Positions 1-6,966 of a stretch of 20,601 nt of DNA are shown piece by piece. This DNA is from CAYMDS01 sp964576705. GTDB taxonomy: Bacteria; Patescibacteriota; Microgenomatia; Levybacterales; UBA12049. The translations under genes were made by a program, and so were the position numbers. The stretch's first letter is position 1. Every line of letters begins with the position of its first letter. Location: the NCBI GenBank assembly GCA_964576705.1, contig CAZNVI010000012.1, positions 1-20,601 of the forward strand. The letters are read 5' to 3'. Below the pieces are notes generated by a model. That model did no database searches and was not told the DNA's origin. It saw only the letters and a list, made by a program, of their open reading frames with translations.

Positions 1-96
1 TCTTACTTGATCTTTGCTCTGCTTTTGATTTGTAAATATTATTACACCTATAGCAACCGATAAGATAAATACTGTGAATACTATAAACTTTTTCAT
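1..96 (-). CDS. N-terminus of a signal-peptide or membrane-anchored protein (partial)
   Basis: The minus strand opens with ATG at 96-94 and stays open to the window edge, giving 32 residues that begin MKKFIVFTVFILSVAIGVII and continue with a polar stretch rich in Gln, Lys and Ser. Two lysines followed by about 18 hydrophobic residues are typical of a Sec signal peptide or an N-terminal anchor. The start codon overlaps the stop of the acyltransferase gene in the classic ATGA arrangement (positions 96-93), which supports a real, translationally coupled gene. The rest lies outside the window, so its function cannot be told. It is probably the fourth gene of the overlapping cluster that begins at 4124. 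Confidence 0.6.
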   Translation of the reverse strand, partial: MKKFIVFTVFILSVAIGVIIFTNQKQSKDQVR

Positions 97-842
97 TTAT
101 TATATAAATTTTGTAATAGTAAAGTAATTTCTTTTGAACTTAATTCGCTAGTGATGAATTTATCATCAACAACTCTTCCTGTGACTGCAATTGGATTTCG
201 GGTAAAATACTTTCTCTTTAATATGAAATGAAGCAATAACTTATTTTCACTTAGATTATTAATAGTACATCTGTACAAAATGCAGGTTAACTTTTGATCA
301 TGAATTATTTTTATGACTTCTCCTATACCCTTTCTCCAGGTGCGGTTGCTTCTTTCACCACCTGAAGGAAAAATTATAACAACGTGTCCTTTTGCGATAT
401 GTCCGGCAGCAGTATCGATCGCTGCCAGATTATTTTGGCGAGCGGTATTTTTTTTAACAGTACCGGTAATCACTCTCATCATTAAATAACCAAAGAAAGA
501 AATACCTGAACGGTTTAGCGATTCTGACCATCCAGAGTAATATACCGGAATAAGATGTGAAGCTATATTTTCCCCTTTTTTAGTTTGATACACATCAGAA
601 AGAATATATACATCATCCCTTGCTATTGTCGCAGATAATATATAAGGATCAAGGCCGGTAGGATGATTAGCAAATACTAAAACTCCACCCTTTTGAGGAA
701 AATTTTTAAGCGCCGGTGATATGTAAATACCCAAATCATTAATGAATTGTCTGTTTGCTGCATGCCAATTCATGGCCTTTATATTTTTTTCAAACTTTTT
801 AAGTATTTTAACTAACCCGAAAACGTAAAATGTTGGATTCAT
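93..842 (-). CDS. PlsC-like phospholipid/glycerolipid acyltransferase
   Basis: A 249-residue protein of the LPLAT/PlsC acyltransferase superfamily. Motif I appears as NHPTGLD (His60, Asp65), the catalytic H-x4-D pair. The substrate-binding motif appears as FPSGGERS at about 158-165, corresponding to FPEGTRS in PlsC, here with Ser-Gly in place of Glu-Gly. The family moves an acyl chain from acyl-ACP or acyl-CoA to a lysophospholipid or other hydroxyl at the inner membrane. The N-terminal 15 residues are hydrophobic and could associate with the membrane. The length is normal. The start overlaps the upstream methyltransferase stop by 4 bp (ATGA at 842-839), and a GGGGTG Shine-Dalgarno-like stretch lies 4 bases before the ATG. 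The acceptor may be a glycolipid rather than lysophosphatidate, given the glycosyltransferase and methyltransferase partners; that is inference. Confidence 0.85.
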   Translation of the reverse strand: MNPTFYVFGLVKILKKFEKNIKAMNWHAANRQFINDLGIYISPALKNFPQKGGVLVFANHPTGLDPYILSATIARDDVYILSDVYQTKKGENIASHLIPVYYSGWSESLNRSGISFFGYLMMRVITGTVKKNTARQNNLAAIDTAAGHIAKGHVVIIFPSGGERSNRTWRKGIGEVIKIIHDQKLTCILYRCTINNLSENKLLLHFILKRKYFTRNPIAVTGRVVDDKFITSELSSKEITLLLQNLYNK

Positions 843-2476
843 TTTTCACCCCAAACAAAATAACCATTTGAATAACCTCTCTTTATAAACACGCCATCGA
901 TAGCCTGATTTAGGGGATACACAAAACGCAATATTGCATCATTTATTGAAATTACTTTATCCATAATACTATTTATTTGCAGAAAATTACATATACGATT
1001 CATGATTGATAAATACCCATATGAATACACGCGCCAAAGCAAATTGCACGGTCCATCATATAACTTAAATGATACATTTTTAAATCCTGTTTTTTCTAAG
1101 TCTTTTTTTAACTTTTCTGGTTTTATAAACATCTCCTTTTCATGATCTGCACGTTTATACATATAGTTACTGCCAAGCTTTTCAATAAGCCAATCTATGG
1201 TATATTTATTATTCGGGTTAAGTGTATAAAAATAAAACTTGCCGCCTTTTTTCAAGGTATCATAAAGAGTAATCAATTCTTGTTGATACTTTTTAATGTG
1301 TTCAAATGTATCAAATGAATAGCAAAAATCGATTGAATTCTTATCTATCGGCCACGATTTACAATTGTTATAATATTTTCCCTTTTTATTTTTTCTTTGA
1401 TTAGCAATAGAAATTAATTTCTCAGATATATCCACACCTATCCCTTCACCTTTAGTTTCATTTAACAACCGTTCAAGCCAAATACCTGACGCACTTCCAA
1501 AATCCAAAATGTCATTCGCATCCGAAAAATTCATTTCACTTAGATCTTTTTTAATCTCAATATCCCTAGGCTGAATAACTTTTTTTAAACCTGATTTCAT
1601 CTGATATCCTTCAACTACAGTTAACGGCGGATTTACTGAAAAAAAATCATCATTTTTCTTTATGAAAATGAAATGACCTTTACCGCCTGGGAACCAGAAA
1701 AATAAACTTGATTCAATATATGATAAAGCAGATATCGTTTTTTTAATAATTGTCAGTAACATTTTTCTGAAACCTGGATCTAATTCATGCACTTTCGACT
1801 CAAAAGATAACTGCTCGTTGCTGAAAATACTCTGTATAAAATAATACCCTACATCAGCGATTGAAAATAATATATGGGAAGAATATTTTTTCTTAATTAA
1901 TTTAAAACTGTGTTTTTCTATTTTTTTGCTTATTTCGTTTGCCGTAAAATAATTTATATGACCCGAATGACGCATCTTACCACGCCACCCAAGTTTATAT
2001 AAAACCCAATATAAAGTCGGAAATTGTTTTTCAAGCGGTATGACAACATAAAATATACCATCATCACTCAAAACGCGCTTAGCTTCATCAAGTGTTTTAT
2101 CGAGATTATGATAGTGTTCCAAGGAGTCAAAAGAGGTAATAATATCAATGCTTTTATCGGCAAGTGGAATGTTTTCCGCTGAAGATTTGATAAACCTAAT
2201 TTTTTTGAAACGTTTTTTCGCTAATTCTAAAGACTCCTGACTTATGTCTACCCCATAAACTTTCCATTCAGGAAACATGCTTTTTATAAAATGGGGAATA
2301 TTTCCAGCACCGCAACCTGAATCGAGCATTGAAATTTTTTTAGATTTTAAAAGTATTAAAACATCCTCACAAAATATTTTTAATGCAAATCCCTGGAAAT
2401 TAGTATAAAGATTTTTAACAGGAGCACTACCCCAGATTTTTTTTTCGTAGTCAAAATTGAGCCTTGTAGAATTCAT
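839..2476 (-). CDS. Tandem two-domain SAM-dependent methyltransferase
   Basis: The 545-residue product carries two complete class I (Rossmann) methyltransferase domains in one chain. Domain 1 has motif I LDSGCGAG at 51-58, the acidic VDIS motif at 76-79 and SFDSLEH at 115-121. Domain 2 repeats the pattern with LDFGSASG at 324-331, VDIS at 348-351 and SFDTFEH at 387-393. Domain 1 has the better glycine motif (GCGAG); domain 2 has GSASG, still compatible with SAM binding. Each resembles Methyltransf_11/UbiE-type enzymes that act on small molecules, sugars or lipids. The gene starts 26 bp inside the end of the upstream glycosyltransferase gene, with no good Shine-Dalgarno, so coupled translation is likely. 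The next Met is inside motif I, so this start is needed. The substrate is unknown; glycan or glycolipid methylation fits the neighbours. Confidence 0.85.
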   Translation of the reverse strand: MNSTRLNFDYEKKIWGSAPVKNLYTNFQGFALKIFCEDVLILLKSKKISMLDSGCGAGNIPHFIKSMFPEWKVYGVDISQESLELAKKRFKKIRFIKSSAENIPLADKSIDIITSFDSLEHYHNLDKTLDEAKRVLSDDGIFYVVIPLEKQFPTLYWVLYKLGWRGKMRHSGHINYFTANEISKKIEKHSFKLIKKKYSSHILFSIADVGYYFIQSIFSNEQLSFESKVHELDPGFRKMLLTIIKKTISALSYIESSLFFWFPGGKGHFIFIKKNDDFFSVNPPLTVVEGYQMKSGLKKVIQPRDIEIKKDLSEMNFSDANDILDFGSASGIWLERLLNETKGEGIGVDISEKLISIANQRKNKKGKYYNNCKSWPIDKNSIDFCYSFDTFEHIKKYQQELITLYDTLKKGGKFYFYTLNPNNKYTIDWLIEKLGSNYMYKRADHEKEMFIKPEKLKKDLEKTGFKNVSFKLYDGPCNLLWRVYSYGYLSIMNRICNFLQINSIMDKVISINDAILRFVYPLNQAIDGVFIKRGYSNGYFVWGEK

Positions 2477-4124
2477 CTTTAATGGTATAAATAACTATAT
2501 TCGTGTTTGGGACTGCTGTAGCTCGTGAGAAATATTTCGGCTCATATTCAGCAAGTTTTTTATATCTGTCATATTGTACATAAGTAGCGATAGTTTTGAT
2601 ATCGTTTTCTTTTATCCAGCTTAAAACTTTTTTTCTATTCTTACTCCACTGCATGTATGGATCAGATGTAAAGTAGAAATACGGGTCAAACATTTGTCCT
2701 GTGATGTTTTTACCTTCTATTCCATGGTTAATTACTAAAGCGTAGGTTATTTCAGGATTACCTTCAAATAGCAAAAGACCGCCCCCTTGATACTTAGCGG
2801 CTATACCATCAGCGATTTTTTCTGCCTGATGCCAAGTCGGTATCGTTGTAGAATATTTTCCCCAGATAGGGATCCACACCAACTGAGTGGCTAAAAGTAT
2901 AATGAAAAATCCAATCCAGGTGAATTGTATCCTATCAAGATGTTTCAAAACTTTCATTCTGGGGAAATAATAAAAAAGAAATACAGATAATACTATTCCC
3001 AGGAATGCGTATGGAAGTATCATAAATCTTACATACCACACATATGAAGCATAGCTTTTAATATATTGACCTAAGCCAAAGCTGGCGCCTAAAAATAACC
3101 AATTGCCGAGTCCTAAAAGATAAACAAACATTCCTTTTGGTCTTTTCCAAATCATAAACAATGACATAACAAAGCTGACTATAAATATTGAAAGGAATAA
3201 GTATTTAGCTTGAATATCTTCTGTGGTTAATTCAGGTTTCAGTTGCCAGGTTCCGAAAATATTTGCCATATAATTTTCATAGAAGGGGTAGATAGGATTT
3301 CCTGTATAAGTTATTAAATATTTCATATAGACCAAAGTCATGAATACAAACCCTAATAATAGAAGAATTTTTTTATCGATATGAACTTTTTTTGTAAAAG
3401 CTAGCATTGCTGCTACTAAAGCAACTGAGAATACCCAGTATTCTCCCCTCGCCGTTAATGCGATTGACAATGATAAACCGGAGAATAACGCATTCGACGG
3501 CCAGAAATATACCCCTAAAAGTAGAAAGGGTATTCCTAATGGCTCAACCATACCTGTTCCATCATTAAAAACTCCAACCGGATTTAATGCCGCAAATAGT
3601 CCAGCAGCAAGTGCTGCTTTAAAATTCCAGTGACGATTAACCAGAAGAACTAAGAGCCCACTTGATATACTTCCGAAAAAACCTGTCATCGCGCGCTCGA
3701 CACCAACGGAAACAGATCCGGTAATCGCAAAAGTAATTATCGTAAATAAAGGATGTAAAAGTCCCCAAAAATATTCCATACCTTTGAGATCCCATAAACG
3801 TAAAAAGCCATGATTTAAACCGATTTCACGCGTAAGATACGCGATCTGCCAATGATGATACGCGTCTCCAAACCATCCGGCACCAGGGTTATCCGGATCA
3901 GAGACGAAATAAATGAAAAATAAACGGGGTATTAATGCCAGTAAAAAGACGACAAAAGCAGCAAAAAAAACTCCTTTATTGTTTTTCTTCACTGGCTCCT
4001 CAATGACTTGGGCTTTTATATGATGTTCAGCAACTACTCCCTCTTTATAACCTGATGCTTCCTGGATTTTCTTCATCCAGTCATTAAGATGATTTTCCGA
4101 TTGATGCTTTGCGGATTCACTCAT
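2451..4124 (-). CDS. GT-C fold membrane glycosyltransferase (PMT/ArnT-like)
   Basis: A 557-residue polytopic protein with about ten or more hydrophobic helices. After a polar cytoplasmic N-terminus of about 50 residues comes helix 1 (about 51-74), then a first extracytoplasmic loop with GDAYHHW (Asp87). In GT-C enzymes such as PMT, ArnT and the oligosaccharyltransferases this loop carries the catalytic acidic residue. The C-terminal 110 residues are a small soluble region. Such enzymes move a sugar from a polyprenyl-phosphate donor to a protein, lipid or glycan outside the membrane. It is the first gene of the overlapping minus-strand cluster and its last 26 bp overlap the methyltransferase gene. 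No Shine-Dalgarno is seen before the ATG. The exact family and acceptor cannot be fixed by eye; the giant surface protein in this window is one possible acceptor, but nothing links them directly. Confidence 0.7.
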   Translation of the reverse strand: MSESAKHQSENHLNDWMKKIQEASGYKEGVVAEHHIKAQVIEEPVKKNNKGVFFAAFVVFLLALIPRLFFIYFVSDPDNPGAGWFGDAYHHWQIAYLTREIGLNHGFLRLWDLKGMEYFWGLLHPLFTIITFAITGSVSVGVERAMTGFFGSISSGLLVLLVNRHWNFKAALAAGLFAALNPVGVFNDGTGMVEPLGIPFLLLGVYFWPSNALFSGLSLSIALTARGEYWVFSVALVAAMLAFTKKVHIDKKILLLLGFVFMTLVYMKYLITYTGNPIYPFYENYMANIFGTWQLKPELTTEDIQAKYLFLSIFIVSFVMSLFMIWKRPKGMFVYLLGLGNWLFLGASFGLGQYIKSYASYVWYVRFMILPYAFLGIVLSVFLFYYFPRMKVLKHLDRIQFTWIGFFIILLATQLVWIPIWGKYSTTIPTWHQAEKIADGIAAKYQGGGLLLFEGNPEITYALVINHGIEGKNITGQMFDPYFYFTSDPYMQWSKNRKKVLSWIKENDIKTIATYVQYDRYKKLAEYEPKYFSRATAVPNTNIVIYTIKDEFYKAQF

Positions 4125-4238
4125 ATCGATTCTAGCTTTAGGATAAGTATATCATCTCCGGAGCTTTCCTGTAATACTTTTTCCTATTCGCTTTTTTACT
4201 TATTGCTTTTTTACTTTTTACTATCATACTCTTAAATT
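4125..4238. promoter_or_regulatory. Divergent intergenic promoter region
   Basis: This 114-bp AT-rich spacer separates the minus-strand glycosyltransferase operon from the plus-strand membrane protein gene, so both promoters should lie here. On the minus strand a TATACT hexamer (plus-strand positions 4146-4151) lies about 22 bases from the glycosyltransferase ATG and could be its -10 box; the best -35 is poor (ATTACA, 18-bp spacer). On the plus strand TTGCTT at 4203-4208 and CATACT at 4225-4230 (16-bp spacer) are a weak pair that would give an almost leaderless transcript. Much of the spacer is low-complexity TTTTACTT-like sequence, so the assignments are tentative. Confidence 0.3.
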
Positions 4239-4847
4239 ATGGATGAGCCTGTTAAACCGGAAGCTTCAGAGCCTTTGGGACAAACCGAACTGAATGTTAA
4301 TAAGAATCCGGTTGCTGCTGTTGTAGCAAATAAAACGAAAGTTTCAGAAACCGATGATGACGATACGCTCATAAATGTCCACATCGGCAATCCTTTGAAA
4401 CGGATTACGGAGTTACTTGAGGATATTAAAAAACAAAAAGCATTTTCATTTACACTTAAAGGCTCAATAGGTATTATGGGCGTAGCTCTTACTTTATCAC
4501 TTCTCGGATTTTTCGGAACTACCCATGCCCTATGTGAAAAAGGAATACAAACTCATAAAGGAATAGTAAAAGTTCTTAAAGTAACCGATACAGAACCGGA
4601 TCATGTGGTTGCGAAAATTCAGAGAATTATTAAATACTTCAGCACATTTTTTTCATCTGATGACAATACCAGTCCGAGATACAGATATGTACTTGAACTC
4701 TCAGACAACACGACAATTCATCTCAACCGCGGACGCGACGCTTCATTTACTCCGTTTAAGGATAAATCAGTTTACGCCACCGGCAACTACGACTCCTGCT
4801 CAAGAGAGCTCACCATCCAAACCCCCGAGGCAATTGAGGAATACTAG
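4239..4847 (+). CDS. Single-pass membrane protein of unknown function
   Basis: A 202-residue protein not recognised as a named family. It has a polar, acidic N-terminal tail with a DDDD run (39-42), a probable amphipathic stretch (50-67), one clear transmembrane helix (about 71-95), and a beta-rich domain of about 105 residues with Cys99 just after the helix and Cys187 near the end, possibly a disulfide pair. The pattern suggests an inner-membrane protein with a small extracytoplasmic domain. It resembles conserved hypothetical proteins I associate with Patescibacteria, but that is an impression and not a search result. It is transcribed divergently from the glycosyltransferase operon. No Shine-Dalgarno is seen upstream; the ATG is the first in the frame and follows an AT-rich promoter-like stretch, so a short or absent leader is likely. 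Confidence 0.7.
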   Translation: MDEPVKPEASEPLGQTELNVNKNPVAAVVANKTKVSETDDDDTLINVHIGNPLKRITELLEDIKKQKAFSFTLKGSIGIMGVALTLSLLGFFGTTHALCEKGIQTHKGIVKVLKVTDTEPDHVVAKIQRIIKYFSTFFSSDDNTSPRYRYVLELSDNTTIHLNRGRDASFTPFKDKSVYATGNYDSCSRELTIQTPEAIEEY

Positions 4848-4919
4848 ACCGTCAGTATAAGTTCAATTTGAGTCATAATTAATATTGAATTTAAACCTAT
4901 AATCTGTAATAATCCGCAC

Positions 4920-5075
4920 ATGCCTAGGGAAATCGAAATAAATGCTTCTTATGAGGGCAAATCCAGCAACCGTCTACCGCAGGGCAGTGGATTTTATTCA
5001 CGAGGCATAACGCACTTCGAAATAATACCGTTAAAGCCAAAAGGCTCTCTGCCTATCTTAAGTATACTACCCTAA
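4920..5075 (+). CDS. Possible 51-residue small protein (alternative: structured RNA)
   Basis: An ATG at 4920 opens a frame of 51 codons ending in TAA at 5073-5075. The peptide begins MPREIEINASYEGK and ends in a Pro/Leu/Ile-rich tail (PILSILP). No family is recognised. The stretch is visibly richer in G and C than the AT-rich sequence on either side, and the change nearly matches the ORF ends. A perfect TATAAT lies at 4898-4903, placed for a start site about 10 bases before the ATG, though no good -35 is seen. The competing reading is a non-coding RNA: AAATCCA (4959-4965) pairs with TGGATTT (4988-4994), and AGGCA (5003-5007) with TGCCT (5050-5054) encloses TAACG/CGTTA and AGCC-AAAA-GGCT hairpins. 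Sequence alone does not decide between them. An open frame of this length could also arise by chance. Confidence 0.38.
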   Translation: MPREIEINASYEGKSSNRLPQGSGFYSRGITHFEIIPLKPKGSLPILSILP

Positions 5076-5120
5076 GTTTTTATAAATTCCTATCTACAAA
5101 AAAGTTTCGATGTGTCGGAT

Positions 5121-5144
5121 GACTAGTATACATGTATACTAGTC
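5121..5144. promoter_or_regulatory. Perfect 24-bp palindrome at the 3' end of the TrpR-like gene
   Basis: The core AGTATACATGTATACT (5125-5140) is flanked by GACT on the left and AGTC on the right, so all 24 bases are self-complementary. It covers the TAG stop codon (5141-5139) of the minus-strand regulator gene. The same 16-bp core recurs at 5581-5596 just before the gene's start codon. It is a likely operator for the encoded dimeric regulator; a hairpin role in the mRNA 3' end is an alternative. An 8-bp AGTATACT half-like site lies nearby at 5061-5068. Confidence 0.6.
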
Positions 5145-5576
5145 AGAAGAATAATTAAATAGTTTTGCGCGGGATTTCATGTTGGTTTTTGCAGTTAGAG
5201 CATACTCTAACGGCTTTAAAGCTTTTTCCACTTTCTTCCAGAACTCTTTCGTCTTTTTTCTTTGTGCTAACTTTGCTATAAGCTTTTTATACTTATCATC
5301 ACTCGTAATCCAAACTGATTTGTGTGTCCTGATCGTTTCCCGACTCACACCGACAGTAGCACATATTTCAGAAATCTCATAACCGCTTTTAAGCATCAGA
5401 TGAATCATCAACCGTTTGGTAAGCATAATTTTTTCTTCTTCTGTCAGAAAAACAGTGAAGAAACTTTGGATATCAAATGAAATCGTTAACGACGAAATCA
5501 GGAACGCGAAGTTATCACGCATTTCTTCCAGGAGTTCTGATTTGAGTTTTCTTTTCGATGCTCTAGGCATATGCAT
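5139..5576 (-). CDS. TrpR/YerC-superfamily transcriptional regulator
   Basis: A 145-residue all-helical protein. Residues 44-90 match the Trp repressor family pattern: FLTEEEKIMLTKRLMIHLML corresponds to the helix before the DNA-binding unit, and the helix-turn-helix follows at about 67-88 (EISEICATVGVSRETIRTHK). The family binds palindromic DNA as a dimer; whether this member binds tryptophan or any ligand cannot be told, and no tryptophan genes are in the window. It is longer than TrpR or YerC (about 105 residues), with a basic N-terminal tail and a Lys-rich helical C-terminal extension of about 50 residues. Start choice is between Met1 (5576) and Met3 (5570); the upstream palindrome abuts Met1 and there is no Shine-Dalgarno. 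The gene lies between two palindromes with the same core, pointing to autoregulation. It is downstream of the GT4 gene on the same strand. Confidence 0.82.
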   Translation of the reverse strand: MHMPRASKRKLKSELLEEMRDNFAFLISSLTISFDIQSFFTVFLTEEEKIMLTKRLMIHLMLKSGYEISEICATVGVSRETIRTHKSVWITSDDKYKKLIAKLAQRKKTKEFWKKVEKALKPLEYALTAKTNMKSRAKLFNYSSD

Positions 5577-5600
5577 AACCAGTATACATGTATACTGGTT
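5577..5600. promoter_or_regulatory. Perfect 24-bp palindromic operator abutting the TrpR-like start codon
   Basis: The same core as at 5125-5140, AGTATACATGTATACT (5581-5596), is flanked here by AACC and GGTT, so the outer four bases differ from the other copy yet stay self-complementary. It ends directly before the ATG at 5576. The TATACT in its right arm (minus strand) could double as a -10 box, which would put the transcript start at or within the first codons and would make the operator block transcription when occupied. Autorepression is inferred from position and symmetry. Confidence 0.65.
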
Positions 5601-5665
5601 ATTAAAAACAAGAATTTATTGTATTATTTTTATCAAAATTATTTATCTCTTATTACTTTGCTGTA

Positions 5666-6922
5666 TTAGGCTAGGGCCTGGTATAGAGATCGCTCCAGGA
5701 TGTTTATGTGCTTGTCCCAAGAAAAATTATCGCGCACATGATTCCATGCGCGTTTTCCCATCTCAGCTCTCTCGGGCATAATCTTTATCGCCTGGCGCAT
5801 TTTCTTAGCGAAATCTGATATATCATATGGTTTTGCCAAATACCCGGTTACCCCGTCTCTTACAGTCACAGTCGGACCGGCATTATTCCATGCGACGACC
5901 GGCACCCCCCATCCCATCGCTTCTATAATCCCCATGCCGAAATCCTCCTCAGGCGCTGTGTAAATATACAAAACTGCTTCTCTGTACAATTTCTGAAGCA
6001 TTATTTCAGAAATCTGTCCTGTAAATAGAATATGTTCCAAAATCCCTAGCTTTTTAGCTAACTTCATAAGCTTAGGAGTTTCATCTGTAAAAGGACCCGG
6101 AACCAAGAGTTTCATCCCGGGATTCACTCTTATAAACTTCTTAAAAGCTTTCAACCCATAATCGAACCTTTTTTGAGGCTGATGCCTATTAGTTATGAGC
6201 ACAAAGGGTTTTTTAATTCGGAATGTATCCCCGGCATTATTTTTAAGATTGAACTCGCCAACGTAAGCTGTATGAGGATTTACTCGAAGCTTCGTAAAGT
6301 CTTGAGGGTAAGCCCCTGCCGGACAAGATATATAATCTTTCTTGTAAGTTTTTCTGATTATCCCGCCTATATAATTCCCATTAACTAAAATTGATGAGCC
6401 GCTCGTGAAAGATATTCTATCTGCCCATTTTACAAAAAAACGCATTTTTTTTATAACTATATCGATAAAATAATAATCTTTGAGATTCTGCCAGTTTACC
6501 TTCAAATCAATCTTCCGGGGATATAAAAGCCGATTCGGCTGATTCATATATACTACATAAGGTTTTCGCAGCATTAACGAAACGCAGAAAGCAATCCAGG
6601 CACCCGGTTGGTTCGCGCCTATTATCGCATCAAACCTTTTAAATCTGAAAGAGTAAAACGGAGCAAGAAATGCTGAAAGCACCATTTCAAGCGCATGATT
6701 CATAGGTAACCTCTCAGGCATCTGAGGTAAAAACGTTTTAACTTTCAATTTTTTTAATTGATCCGGAAAACAAAGTGATTTATTCCAGGTGGGGACAAAA
6801 ATCTCAACTGAATGCCCTTTTTTCATTAATCCTTTTGCTTCTTCAATAATCAATCTCTCCCCCCCTCCCGAATAAGAAAAACCGCAATGAAATAAAGCAA
6901 TTTTAAGTTTTTTATTTTTCAT
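5666..6922 (-). CDS. GT4-family glycosyltransferase
   Basis: A 418-residue GT-B fold retaining glycosyltransferase. The N-terminal domain starts with a Rossmann strand (KIALFHCGF) and the glycine loop SGGGERL (18-24) typical of GT4. The C-terminal domain has NRHQPQKRFD (245-254) with Arg246 and Lys251, which normally contact the donor diphosphate, and the E-x7-E signature EEDFGMGIIEAMG (325-337; Glu326 and Glu334). Family members move a sugar from a nucleotide donor to lipid-linked or polysaccharide acceptors at the cytoplasmic face of the membrane. The length is normal and the domains are complete. It lies 44 bp after the 449-residue membrane protein and 89 bp before the TrpR-like gene, so it is probably cotranscribed with the former. 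No Shine-Dalgarno is seen. Donor and acceptor are unknown. Confidence 0.93.
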   Translation of the reverse strand: MKNKKLKIALFHCGFSYSGGGERLIIEEAKGLMKKGHSVEIFVPTWNKSLCFPDQLKKLKVKTFLPQMPERLPMNHALEMVLSAFLAPFYSFRFKRFDAIIGANQPGAWIAFCVSLMLRKPYVVYMNQPNRLLYPRKIDLKVNWQNLKDYYFIDIVIKKMRFFVKWADRISFTSGSSILVNGNYIGGIIRKTYKKDYISCPAGAYPQDFTKLRVNPHTAYVGEFNLKNNAGDTFRIKKPFVLITNRHQPQKRFDYGLKAFKKFIRVNPGMKLLVPGPFTDETPKLMKLAKKLGILEHILFTGQISEIMLQKLYREAVLYIYTAPEEDFGMGIIEAMGWGVPVVAWNNAGPTVTVRDGVTGYLAKPYDISDFAKKMRQAIKIMPERAEMGKRAWNHVRDNFSWDKHINILERSLYQALA

Positions 6923-6966
6923 ACGAGCAGGATATATTCCAAGCGTACACTACTTAATCATCATTT

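Noticed and set aside
4190..4222. TTTTACTT-like quasi-repeat in the divergent spacer
   Set aside because: Short low-complexity T-rich sequence; units are irregular and no array or symmetry is supported.
4930..5055. Fragments resembling a cobalamin or SAM riboswitch (GGGAAAT, GCAAATCC, CCGC, AGCC...TGCC)
   Set aside because: The pieces are in roughly the right order but spacing and helices do not fit either family, no plus-strand gene follows, and a 51-codon frame explains the stretch at least as well.
5179..5781. Plus-strand frames opposite the TrpR-like and GT4 genes
   Set aside because: They lie on the complement of genes with clear family motifs and show no motifs of their own.
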